From: G963667675 sp963667675 | Lineage (GTDB): Bacteria > Chloroflexota > Dehalococcoidia > Lucifugimonadales > UBA3495 | Assembly: GCA_963667675.1 (NCBI GenBank) | Contig: OY763929.1 | Coordinates: 682,001-746,000, forward strand | Length of the DNA: 64,000 bases | Direction: 5' to 3' | Shown: positions 36,971-45,052 of the stretch, one piece after another | Position numbering within the stretch: the first letter of the stretch is position 1 | Layout of the letters: each line of letters opens with the position of its first letter | Made by a program: the position numbers and the translations under genes | The notes under the pieces: generated by a model | Seen by the model: the letters and a program-made list of their open reading frames with translations, nothing else | Told to the model about the DNA's origin: nothing | Databases searched by the model: none

Positions 36971-37237
36971 CTATCGGCGCAGTCCCAAGCGGGAAATCAA
37001 TGTCTGATAACGGCCTACGTCCTCGTTGGTGAGGTACTTGAGGAGCCTCCGCCGCCTTGACACCATGTTGACCAGGCCGCGACGGGAGTGTACGTCTTTC
37101 TTGTGCTCCCGAAGGTGTTGGGTTAACTGCTTGATCTTCTCGGTGAGAATCGCTATCTGCAGTTCTGTGGAGCCGGTGTCCTTGGAGTGGAGGCGGTAGT
37201 CCTTGGTAATACTCGCGCGAGTTTCGCCGTCTAGCAT
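36971..37237 (-). CDS. rpsO: 30S ribosomal protein S15
   Basis: 88 residues, normal length. STELQIAILTEKIKQLTQHLREHKKDVHSRRGLVNMVSRRRRLLKYL in segments is the S15 signature. It binds 16S rRNA early in 30S assembly. Preceded by a good promoter at 37280-37309 and followed by pnp. Confidence 0.97.
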   Translation of the reverse strand: MLDGETRASITKDYRLHSKDTGSTELQIAILTEKIKQLTQHLREHKKDVHSRRGLVNMVSRRRRLLKYLTNEDVGRYQTLISRLGLRR

Positions 37238-37279
37238 CGGTTGTATTAGATTTTCGATCCTCTTCTTAACGTCCGGGCG

Positions 37280-37309
37280 ATTATATCACAATGAAGTCTT
37301 GCACCACAA
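37280..37309 (-). promoter_or_regulatory. Promoter of rpsO-pnp
   Basis: On the minus strand, TTGTGG (37304-37309) and TATAAT (37280-37285) are 18 bp apart, with TGA before TATAAT (extended -10). Confidence 0.7.
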
Positions 37310-37359
37310 CTGGTCCTCTATCCCCATCTCTTCCGCAGCTTTCTCAGTGGTAGGGGCGC

Positions 37360-38319
37360 CTACTTCAACAGTCCCGCAAAATAGGCGTCCACCCGCTCTG
37401 TGTATTCGTCTGGATAGGTGTTGAACGACTCGATGTGCCCCGGAGCGTCCGTTGGCCACCAGGCCGTGCCGGTGTAACCGGCGGCTGCCACCCTTTCGCC
37501 GTGGCTGACCGGCACCCGGTCGTCATTTTCGCCGTGAATAACCAACACCGGGTAGTCCAATTTGGTTACCGCCTTTACCGGCGTCAGCGCGCCGATGTCG
37601 ATGCCGTATATCGTCCCGGCCATAAATTTCACCGTGGGCATAAAGGCAGGCACCGCCCATCCGGGAAAGATGGTCCGGCGGGCCGTCTCCTGCACAATCA
37701 GTTCGGATGCTGCCGCGTATGGACTGTCCGCCGCCACTGCTCGAATTCCCGGCTCCTCCACAGCCGCCAGAATCGCTGTTGCCCCGCCCATCGAAAATCC
37801 CATTAGTCCAACCTTCCCGGCCACAGCCCCCCGCTTCTCCACTAGGTAGTCGTAGGCTCCCAGCACGTCCCAACGTTCGAAGTATCCGCCTGAAACCCGG
37901 CCGCCCTCCGACGAACCGTGCCCCCGCAGGTCGAACATCAATATGCTATACCCCCGGTCTGCCAAGTGGTCGGCCAGCGCCACCGCTTCATTCCCGGAAC
38001 GGACGTTGCCCAGCCCGTGCACGAATATCAAGTGCGGCGCATCAACGCCATCGTCCCGTTCTCCTTGGATATACCACCCCTTCAGCCGCAAGTCTCCGTC
38101 CCGCGGGTGAAACTCCACGTCCTCGACCGGCAGCCCGTAGTCGCTTGGATGGTCTTCTTGTTCTATCCGTTCCGAAGTGGTGACGCCGCGGGCCATGTAA
38201 AACGAGATGAGTCCGTACAGGACCACCAACGCCGTCAGAATCAGGACGAGGGCAATCCTCAGCCGTGGCCGAACCCACAGGGAGCGTATGCTGGCTCTGA
38301 GTCCCAAGAGCTTTGCCAT
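37360..38319 (-). CDS. Membrane-anchored alpha/beta hydrolase
   Basis: 319 residues. One N-terminal membrane segment (IALVLILTALVVLYGLISFY, about 22-41), then a serine hydrolase domain: FVHGLGNVRSGNE, FDLRGHGSSEG, nucleophile in GFSMGG, acid in HGENDDRVP and histidine in PGHIESF. Most like the FrsA/BEM46-type hydrolases. Substrate unknown. Divergent from the PH-domain gene. Confidence 0.88.
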   Translation of the reverse strand: MAKLLGLRASIRSLWVRPRLRIALVLILTALVVLYGLISFYMARGVTTSERIEQEDHPSDYGLPVEDVEFHPRDGDLRLKGWYIQGERDDGVDAPHLIFVHGLGNVRSGNEAVALADHLADRGYSILMFDLRGHGSSEGGRVSGGYFERWDVLGAYDYLVEKRGAVAGKVGLMGFSMGGATAILAAVEEPGIRAVAADSPYAAASELIVQETARRTIFPGWAVPAFMPTVKFMAGTIYGIDIGALTPVKAVTKLDYPVLVIHGENDDRVPVSHGERVAAAGYTGTAWWPTDAPGHIESFNTYPDEYTERVDAYFAGLLK

Positions 38320-38414
38320 AGACTGTCATTATGTTAGAGTACGGCAGTTGCGGCAACACCCAGCGCAACGCTTGCCGCCCCTGCCCTGGCTCCGTTGTTT
38401 AGGAGGACGCGAAT

Positions 38415-38984
38415 ATGGCCAACCCACTCGAACAACCCGGCTCCTCCAGCGTCACCGGCAGCACTTTGCTTGAAGCTCGATTTGACGTAAACATCATACC
38501 CTACGGCAGATGGTGGGTATCGTTGCTTCTGGTCATCACCGTGGCCGGAATTCCCCTCATCCCCTTCTGGTGGTTGTTCAGCCTCTGGTACGGGCCGGAA
38601 TATTACCGGCGGGCCTCGGCCCGGTTGACCACCAACGCCTTGGAGATAAAGAAGGGCGTTTTTACACGTTCAGAGGCCACCATCCCTCTCAACCGGATTA
38701 CCGACCTGCGCCTCCACGACGGGCCGCTGATGCGCCGCTACGGGTTGCGCGGATTGAAGGTGGAGACCGCCGGACAGTCCGGAGGGACCGGCGCCGGCGA
38801 CAGTGACCTCCTGGGCGTTATTGCCCCCGTCGAGTTCCGCGATGCGGTGCTCCGTCAGCGGCAGAAGCTGCTCGACTCCGATACGACCGCAACTGACTCC
38901 CCCGCCGCCGGAAGCGTAGCAGGCATCCTCACCGAAATCCGCGATATCCTGGCCCGGATGGAAGCCGGAAAGACCGATGGTTAA
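38415..38984 (+). CDS. Membrane-anchored bacterial PH-domain (bPH2/YdbS-like) protein
   Basis: 189 residues. Hydrophobic segment WWVSLLLVITVAGIPLIPFW (about 34-53), then a bPH2 (DUF304-type) domain: RLTTNALEIKKGVFTRSEATIPLNRITDLRL and YGLRGLKVETAG. The C-terminal tail is helical (ILTEIRDILARMEAG). Function unknown; such domains often occur in membrane stress proteins. Confidence 0.82.
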   Translation: MANPLEQPGSSSVTGSTLLEARFDVNIIPYGRWWVSLLLVITVAGIPLIPFWWLFSLWYGPEYYRRASARLTTNALEIKKGVFTRSEATIPLNRITDLRLHDGPLMRRYGLRGLKVETAGQSGGTGAGDSDLLGVIAPVEFRDAVLRQRQKLLDSDTTATDSPAAGSVAGILTEIRDILARMEAGKTDG

Positions 38985-39227
38985 CCGGCCCTGCTGCCGG
39001 AGTTGAAGCGCCGGCTGGGCGGCTATTCTCCCTTGGCCGGCCGCGCTCCTTCCACAGCCCTGCTGCCCGCTTGTGGTAATCCTTCCGTTGCTCTTGACGT
39101 CGCCAAGTCCTATCCCTTTGCCGTTAAGCCGCTCGTTCCCAGGCGTGTTGCCCAGATATCCAGGTGGTAGGATAGAGCGATACCGGTCAGGGGCCGTTTC
39201 GCGCCCGCATGGCCGTTAGGTATCGGA

Positions 39228-39836
39228 GTGACGGACCAGGCAGGAACCCCGAACAGGATACGGAAGCCGACGAGTATCAGGGTTATCCGTCGGTTCATGT
39301 TCCTCGCGTTGTACCTGCATCGCCACTATGCGCCCAGGGTCCAGCTATTGGATCCCCAGTTCCGACGTTCCCGCAAGAATTACCTGATACAGGTCGGCCT
39401 GGCCACCGCCGCCCTGTTTGCCATCCTACTGCTGGTGGACTCCCTCTCCGATGCCGCTCTCGCCGTGGGCCTGGGGTCCAGCGCCATCATCATATTCTTG
39501 AGCCCTTCCTACCGGTCCGCGTCGCCCCGGGCCCTGGTCGGCGGCCACTTCCTGGGAGTGATAATCGGCCTGGCATGCTCCCTGCTCCTCTTTTCTACCC
39601 CGCTGGATGACTCTATCACCTCCACCCTGCGGGCGGTTATCCTGGCCGTCTCCCTGGGACTCCTGATGTTGGCCATGTCCACCACCGATACCGAACACCC
39701 GCCTGCCGCTGGCACGGTGCTGGGGATAGCCATCAAGCCTTGGGACCCGGTCACCCTGTACATCATCATCGGCGCCGTCCTGCTCCTGGCCTGCATCAAA
39801 TTCCTGCTCCACCGCTACCTCCACGACCTCATCTAG
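39228..39836 (+). CDS. HPP family integral membrane protein
   Basis: 202 residues with four predicted membrane segments and the family signature in TDTEHPPAAGT; a second conserved segment is LGSSAIIIFLSPSYRSASPRAL. Some HPP proteins transport nitrite in cyanobacteria and plastids; the substrate here is unknown. The last 26 bp of the gene recur twice further on, at 41187-41212 and 41222-41247. Confidence 0.82.
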   Translation: MTDQAGTPNRIRKPTSIRVIRRFMFLALYLHRHYAPRVQLLDPQFRRSRKNYLIQVGLATAALFAILLLVDSLSDAALAVGLGSSAIIIFLSPSYRSASPRALVGGHFLGVIIGLACSLLLFSTPLDDSITSTLRAVILAVSLGLLMLAMSTTDTEHPPAAGTVLGIAIKPWDPVTLYIIIGAVLLLACIKFLLHRYLHDLI

Positions 39837-40539
39837 CCCAGCCCTCGACCCCCCATCCGTTCGTCCAGAGTATGGCCCCCTTTCATTTCCTATTGTCGGT
39901 GAGGGCGGAGGCGGCATGGCTCCCAGCCGGGAAATCCTTGCGATTGGGACATTTCGCGACATTTTGGGACATCCCGCCTTCGTCTGGCGCTTGGGCCTCA
40001 CCGCAATGGAGCGTCGGCCGGCGGAACACCGTTGGGATTTGGCCGCCGGTAGATATGTCATACGATTTCAGCTTACCGGCCGGGGTTGGGGTGCGTCAAC
40101 GGGGAAATGTCAGTAGGGAGGGCGAGATGGGTTGGGGGTCACTACGGGCGGGATTGGGGCCAGGGATTCCTGGATACCGGCTTTCGCCGGTATGACGGGG
40201 TGGAGGCGCTGGTATAGCGGGGCGGCGGCTTTGGGGCATGGGTTTTAGATTTCTCGGCTGCGCTCGAAATGACAGGCTGGGTGGGGGTGGATACCGGCTT
40301 TCGCCGGCATGACGGGGTGGGGGCGCTGGTATAGCGGGGCGGCGGCTTTGGGGCATGGGTTTTAGATTTCTCGGCTGCGCTCGAAATGACAGGCTGGGTG
40401 GGGGTGGATACCGGCTTTCGCCGGTATGACGGGTGGGGCGTGCGTGCTGTGCTGGGGTGAGGACAGGGGCGATGGTTTCCCTTTTAGGTGTATGTGTGAC
40501 CCAACGAGAGTCTAGCCGGCCGCTGCTTGGAGTTGCGTA
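39837..40539. other. Repeat-filled intergenic region
   Basis: About 700 bp with no credible gene. It contains an inverted form of the AATGTCCCA motif (39945-39972) and the 117-bp tandem repeat from 40172. Base composition is skewed to G on the plus strand. Confidence 0.7.
40172..40436. repeat. 117-bp tandem repeat with two palindromes per unit
   Basis: Units begin at GGATACCGG at 40172, 40289 and 40406 (the third is partial). Each has ATACCGG-CTTTCG-CCGGTAT (one copy with a G-T pair) and a second palindrome around ATTTCTCGGCTGCGCTCGAAAT. Units are almost identical, so the amplification is recent. Confidence 0.92.
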
Positions 40540-40782
40540 TCAGTCGCTTGCTTTAGTCGCAGCAGGCATAGCGACAGGGGCAATCGGTTCTATTCCAAGC
40601 TCGACGCACCCCTGGAGATACACGTCAATTGAGATGCGGAACTCCCGCTTGATGCCCTCCACGTCGGTAGCCTCGGCATTGGCTATGGGATATGGACCGC
40701 TGTTGATGACTCTGGCATGCAGGACCTCAGCTTCATCGTCATAAACCACCTCCCCAATGTAGCCCTTGTACTCCAGCATCAA
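40540..40782 (-). CDS. hicB: HicB family antitoxin
   Basis: 80 residues: LEYKGYIGEVVYDDEAEVLHARVINS and FRISIDVYLQGCVELGIEPIAP are the HicB-type antitoxin fold. It overlaps the upstream toxin gene by four bases. It lacks a long DNA-binding tail, so autoregulation may need the complex. Confidence 0.85.
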   Translation of the reverse strand: MMLEYKGYIGEVVYDDEAEVLHARVINSGPYPIANAEATDVEGIKREFRISIDVYLQGCVELGIEPIAPVAMPAATKASD

Positions 40783-41057
40783 TCCTCCCTGATACGCTCG
40801 ATAAACTTCACGATGTCGCGGACGGTATCGCGGCTTGTCACCGGCCGCGGATGCGGCCTGTGAACCACTATAGACTGTGCTCCCTTCACCAACTGCACTC
40901 TGGAACCGGCCCGTTCAACCAGATTGACCCCCAGCGCGTTCAGAAGTGATTCAATTTCCTCCCACCTGATGTCCGCCGGCGTTGGCGTCGCCTGCATTCG
41001 TTTCAGCGTCCGTCGGTGTCTCCTCCTCATGGCGCCGATTCCGCGCTTCTCGGCCAT
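40779..41057 (-). CDS. hicA: HicA family toxin (mRNA interferase)
   Basis: 92 residues from ATG 41057 (83 from ATG 41030). The segment WEEIESLLNALGVNLVERAGSRVQLVKG and VHRPHP match the longer HicA type, in which the conserved histidine acts in RNA cleavage. Overlaps hicB. The toxin gene comes first, the usual hicAB order. Confidence 0.82.
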   Translation of the reverse strand: MAEKRGIGAMRRRHRRTLKRMQATPTPADIRWEEIESLLNALGVNLVERAGSRVQLVKGAQSIVVHRPHPRPVTSRDTVRDIVKFIERIRED

Positions 41058-41280
41058 CCGCTTGAGGACCGCTCCACCATAGCTGAAAGTTTACCACAGG
41101 GCCGTCGAGCATGAAGGGGATTATGCCATTCCCGGACCTGCCAGGCATCCCCCGCGAACGTCGCTTTGCTCGTTCGCGCCCCTTGCACCGCTACCTCCAC
41201 GACCTCATCTAGCACCACCCCACCGCTACCTCCACGACTTTATCTAGGCTCACCTGCTCAACACCCCACCCGCTCGCCCT
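41058..41280. repeat. Patchwork of duplicated pieces left of the IS110 element
   Basis: It contains a truncated copy (41144-41186) of the palindromic element found at 48904-49011, immediately followed by two copies (41187-41212, 41222-41247) of the last 26 bp of the HPP gene. No gene is present. Confidence 0.85.
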
Positions 41281-41294
41281 TGTATCTTAAACAT

Positions 41295-41389
41295 GGACGT
41301 GACAGACCGTTTCGTCCTAGGTCTTGAAGACCGTGGCTCAGCAGGGTCGTCACGTCCTGCCTGCTCAGAGCCCGAACAGTTGAACGGGC
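41295..41389 (+). ncRNA. Candidate IS110 bridge RNA in the left end
   Basis: GGACGTGAC (41295-41303) pairs perfectly with GTCACGTCC (41349-41357). Inside is the hairpin GGTCTT-G-AAGACC (41320-41332), and after it GCCCG/CGGGC (41370-41374 with 41385-41389). IS110 elements are known to encode a bridge RNA upstream of the transposase, with loops that recognise target and donor. The region fits in place and structure; the loop assignments are not worked out. Confidence 0.55.
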
Positions 41390-41456
41390 AGTGGATCCCG
41401 AATTAGGCAAGGATGGGCCAGAGTTAGGGAGAGACATCTTTGGAGGAGGTGGATGT

Positions 41457-42407
41457 ATGAACCAAGAATCCTTGTTGTTTGTTGGCATCGATGTTTCCAA
41501 GGACCGCTTGGATGTGGCGGTGCGGCCTACCGGTGAGGCTTGGCAGGTCTCCCACGACTCTCGGGGGATCAGCCGGCTGGTGGAATGTCTTGGGGAATTG
41601 GCTCCCCAATTGGTAGTGCTGGAAGCTACCGGCGGAATAGAGATAGCCCTGGCGGGAGAACTGGCCAGCTCCCACTTGGCTATTGCAGTAGTTAATCCCA
41701 GGCAGGTGCGGGACTTCGCCCGCGCCACCGGGAAACTGGCCAAAACCGATGCTCTGGATGCCCACGCCTTGGCCCACTTTGCCCAGGCCATGCGTCCATC
41801 CTCCAGACCACTGCCCAATACCGACACGCAGGAACTGAAAGCGCTGGTCGCCCGAAGGCGCCAACTAGTGGAGATGATCACCGCAGAGAAAAACCGCTTC
41901 AAGGCTGCCACCAGGCGTATACGCCCCAAGGTCGAGGAGCACATCCTTTGGTTGGAAAAGAATCTGGAGGGTCTGGACCAGGACTTGGGAGACTTCATCC
42001 GCTCCTCCTCCATGTGGAAGGACAAAGACCAGTTGCTTAGAAGTGCTCCAGGTGTGGGGCCGGTCCTATCCATGACGCTGTTGTCCGACCTGCCCGAACT
42101 GGGGGCCTTGAACCGTGGTGAGATCGCTGCTTTGGTGGGAGTGGCCCCCTTCAACCGTGACAGCGGCGCCCACAGGGGAAAGCGCAAGGTGTGGGGCGGG
42201 CTCAGCCAAGTGCGGGCTGCTCTCTACATGGCAACCCTGGTGGCCACCCGGTACAATCCGGTCTTGCGGGCCTTCTACCAGCGGCTGTGCGACGCCGGCA
42301 AGCCCAAGAAGGTGGCCCTCACCGCCTGCATGCGCAAGCTGCTCACCATACTCAACGTCATGGTCAAGCATAATCGCCATTGGAACCCTATCGCTCAATG
42401 CTCTTGA
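41457..42407 (+). CDS. IS110 family transposase
   Basis: 316 residues. RuvC-like DEDD residues: Asp12 (VGIDVSKD), Glu56 (LEATGG), Asp98 and Asp101 (KTDALDAHAL). The C-terminal Transposase_20 domain has APGVGPVLSMTLLSDLPELG and the serine in RDSGAHRGKRK. All catalytic residues are intact. ATG 41457 has a strong GGAGGAGG; the frame extends upstream to 41391 only into the left-end RNA region. It probably was active recently. Confidence 0.95.
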   Translation: MNQESLLFVGIDVSKDRLDVAVRPTGEAWQVSHDSRGISRLVECLGELAPQLVVLEATGGIEIALAGELASSHLAIAVVNPRQVRDFARATGKLAKTDALDAHALAHFAQAMRPSSRPLPNTDTQELKALVARRRQLVEMITAEKNRFKAATRRIRPKVEEHILWLEKNLEGLDQDLGDFIRSSSMWKDKDQLLRSAPGVGPVLSMTLLSDLPELGALNRGEIAALVGVAPFNRDSGAHRGKRKVWGGLSQVRAALYMATLVATRYNPVLRAFYQRLCDAGKPKKVALTACMRKLLTILNVMVKHNRHWNPIAQCS

Positions 42408-42608
42408 CATTCAAGACAGTTGCTGAGCCCGTTGAAGGGCCCCGCGTGCCCGTCATCCCACCACGTAGGGACGAAAAATCTTTCGCCCTCGCTCCCTCCT
42501 CCTCTCCCCACCTGTCAGGCCATGGCTAACCTTGCCCGCACACACCTGTTTGGGGTAAGATTCTCGGTACCCATCCAACGGCCCCCGCATTCCCCCAAGG
42601 AGACCTAT

Positions 42609-44924
42609 ATGCCGGGCGCCCTCGGCGGCATCCGCATCATCGATTTCGGCCATTACATAGCCGGCCCCTTGGCCGGCATGCTCCTGGCCGACCAGGGCGC
42701 CGACGTCATCAAGGTCGACCCGCCGGGAGGTCCCCGCTGGAAGGCTCCAGGAAACGCCACCTGGAACCGGGGCAAGCGCAGCATCGTCTTGGACCTGAAA
42801 GAGCGAGACGACCTGGCTGCCGCCCGCGCTCTTATCCAGACCGCCGATGTGGTGGTAGAAAACTTCCGACCCGGAGTTATGCACCGCCTGGGCTTGGGCG
42901 CAGAAGCGATGACCAGGGCCAACCCCCGGCTGGTGTACTGTTCTCTTCCGGGATTCGCGTCCGACGATCCCCGCGCCGCCGTGCCAGCCTACGAAGGTGT
43001 CGTCGGGGCCGCCACCGCCACCTACCTCGTGAAGTCGGGCAATAAAGACAGCGACCGGCCCGTCTATACCGGCCTGCCTATAGCCTCTACCTTTGCCGCC
43101 TTCCAGGGCGTCATAAGCATCGCCATGGCCCTCAACGCACGGCATCGGGACGGAACAGGGCAGCACGTCGAAGTCCCGTTGTTCGACGCCATGTTCACCA
43201 CCAACGCCTACCGCGCCATGAGCCACCACCACCCCAATGGCGTCACCTATCCCTACAGCAACGGCAGGTTCGGAGAACCCCGGCATTACGGGCCCTGGAA
43301 CGGTTTCTACCGGTGCAAAGACGGCCGCTGGTTCTACTTCAACGGGTCCTCCAACCGGAACTGGCGACAGGTCGTGGAAGCGGTCGGCATCACCTCCTGG
43401 GCCGCCCAGGGACTAACCGATTTCGACCTGTTGACCAATGACCCGGCAGTAGCCGAAGAGGCCATCCGGCAGGCCGGGGAGCTATTCAAGACTCGCACGG
43501 CCCAGGAGTGGGAGGACCTGGTGGCCGAGGCGGGAGGCGAGGGCGCGCTCTGCCGCACCAGTGAAGAGTGGACCAAGCATCCCCACGCCCGGCAGTCCAA
43601 GATGTTTGTACAGGTAAATGACCCGCTCTACGGCAGTATGCTGCAACCCAACGTCAACGTCCGCCTGTCCCAAGCGCCGGGTAAGGTGAGCGGCCCTGCG
43701 CCCGTCCTCGACCAGCATCGGGCGGAAATCCTCTCCTGGCTGGCATCCCATCGGCCGGACAACGGCCGCCCGGTAACAGAGACAACAATGCGGGCCGCCA
43801 TGGACGGAGTGCGGGTGCTGGACCTGTGCATCGAGCTGGCCGGCCCCACCCTGGGGCGCACCATGGCCGAGTTCGGCGCCGACGTAATCAAAATAAACCA
43901 TCCCAGCCGGGAACCGGTAGTCGTCCTCCATAACGACATCAACCAGGGCAAGCGCAGCATCCTTCTGGACCTTAAGACCGAGCAAGGCCGGAATGTCTTC
44001 TGGAAGATGCTCGAGGACGCCGACGTGGTGGTCGAGAACTACCGGGCAGGCAAGCTGGAAGAACTGGGCCTGGGCTATGAAGACGTGCGCCGCCGCAAGC
44101 CGGGCATCATCTACGCCTCGCTCAAAGCCTACGGCCACGCCGGGCCATGGGCAGGACGCCCGGCCCACGACCCCTTCGTGCAGTCGGTTACTGGCATGGC
44201 CGTCCGTTTCGGTGGCGACGGAGTCCCGGTGCAGCAGCCCAGCCCGATAAACGATTACGGCACCGGCTTCATGGGCGCATACGGCGTGGCCTTGGCCCTG
44301 CTGCATCGGCGGCAGACCGGCGAGGGCCAACTAGTCGATGCTTCCCTCGCCTATACCGCCCTGACCTTCCAGTCTCCCTTCATGCAGTCGTACCAGGGCA
44401 AGACCTGGGACGAGCCCCATGGCCAAGACGCCTTGGGCAGTGGCCCCCTGCACCGCGCCTACCGCGCCCGGGACGGATGGCTATTCCTGGGCGCCCGGGA
44501 GTCGGACCTGCCGCGGATTGTGCGGGCCGATGGGCTGGAGGGCATCGAGCCGCTGCGCGGCAAGGCATTGGCCAAGGCATTGGAGACCCGCTTCCCGGCA
44601 AAACCAGTGAGCGCGTGGGTAAGTGATCTCAACCACGCTGGCATCGGGGCCCACCGGGTGGTCACCGATTTCGCCGAGTTGATGTTCGACCCTTGGGTAA
44701 AAACCCACGGCCTCAGCCTCACCCGGGAACACGACGAAATCGGCCTGGTCACCACCTGCGGCCCGGCCTTCCGCCTGTCCCGCACCCCCGTTCGGCCTGG
44801 GTGCCCCGCGCCCAAGCCCGGCAAGCACGCTCGCGAAATTCTGGAAGAACACGGCCTGGGCGACCAATACCAGCGGCTGGTGGACGCCGGGGTAATAGTC
44901 GTAGACGGCGTCAAAGCCGGCTAG
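42609..44924 (+). CDS. Fused double CoA-transferase family III (CaiB/BaiF) protein
   Basis: 771 residues made of two CaiB-type domains. Domain 1 (about 1-395) opens GIRIIDFGHYIAGPLAGMLLAD, domain 2 (about 398-771) MDGVRVLDLCIELAGPTLGR. Family III enzymes use an aspartate for the CoA thioester; domain 1 keeps it in VPLFDAMF, while domain 2 has Tyr in that column (ASLAYTAL). Likely one active half and one structural half. ATG 42609 follows AAGGAG. The acyl substrate is unknown; no partner gene is adjacent. Confidence 0.9.
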   Translation: MPGALGGIRIIDFGHYIAGPLAGMLLADQGADVIKVDPPGGPRWKAPGNATWNRGKRSIVLDLKERDDLAAARALIQTADVVVENFRPGVMHRLGLGAEAMTRANPRLVYCSLPGFASDDPRAAVPAYEGVVGAATATYLVKSGNKDSDRPVYTGLPIASTFAAFQGVISIAMALNARHRDGTGQHVEVPLFDAMFTTNAYRAMSHHHPNGVTYPYSNGRFGEPRHYGPWNGFYRCKDGRWFYFNGSSNRNWRQVVEAVGITSWAAQGLTDFDLLTNDPAVAEEAIRQAGELFKTRTAQEWEDLVAEAGGEGALCRTSEEWTKHPHARQSKMFVQVNDPLYGSMLQPNVNVRLSQAPGKVSGPAPVLDQHRAEILSWLASHRPDNGRPVTETTMRAAMDGVRVLDLCIELAGPTLGRTMAEFGADVIKINHPSREPVVVLHNDINQGKRSILLDLKTEQGRNVFWKMLEDADVVVENYRAGKLEELGLGYEDVRRRKPGIIYASLKAYGHAGPWAGRPAHDPFVQSVTGMAVRFGGDGVPVQQPSPINDYGTGFMGAYGVALALLHRRQTGEGQLVDASLAYTALTFQSPFMQSYQGKTWDEPHGQDALGSGPLHRAYRARDGWLFLGARESDLPRIVRADGLEGIEPLRGKALAKALETRFPAKPVSAWVSDLNHAGIGAHRVVTDFAELMFDPWVKTHGLSLTREHDEIGLVTTCGPAFRLSRTPVRPGCPAPKPGKHAREILEEHGLGDQYQRLVDAGVIVVDGVKAG

Positions 44925-45013
44925 ATCCCGCTCGCCCTCCACCACGGCCATTCATCACACGTTCTTCCTGCGCCGGTCGAAGGAAGCCGCGGGGTTAACA
45001 GGGGTCCCTATCG

Positions 45014-45043
45014 TTGGCGACAGCCGGGACAATGCCGTAATAT
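45014..45043 (+). promoter_or_regulatory. Promoter of the first lipocalin-like gene, nearly leaderless
   Basis: TTGGCG (45014-45019) and TAATAT (45038-45043), 18 bp apart. The start codon is at 45053, so the transcript would begin only a few bases before it. The same arrangement precedes the second copy (51390). Confidence 0.5.
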
Positions 45044-45052
45044 GATAGATGC

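Larger units (their letters stand above)
41281..42430 (+). mobile_element. IS110-family insertion sequence (ends approximate)
   Basis: A full-length IS110-type transposase with a structured left end of about 170 bp. IS110 elements lack terminal inverted repeats, so exact ends cannot be read from the sequence. The right end lies shortly after the stop codon, in this family's manner. Confidence 0.75.

Noticed and set aside
40096..40356. Small minus-strand frame with PAPPPRHAGESRYP repeats
   Set aside because: It is the translation of the 117-bp tandem repeat; no start signal and no protein-like composition.
40172..40436. CRISPR array
   Set aside because: Units are directly tandem with 117-bp period, no unique spacers, and no cas genes are present.
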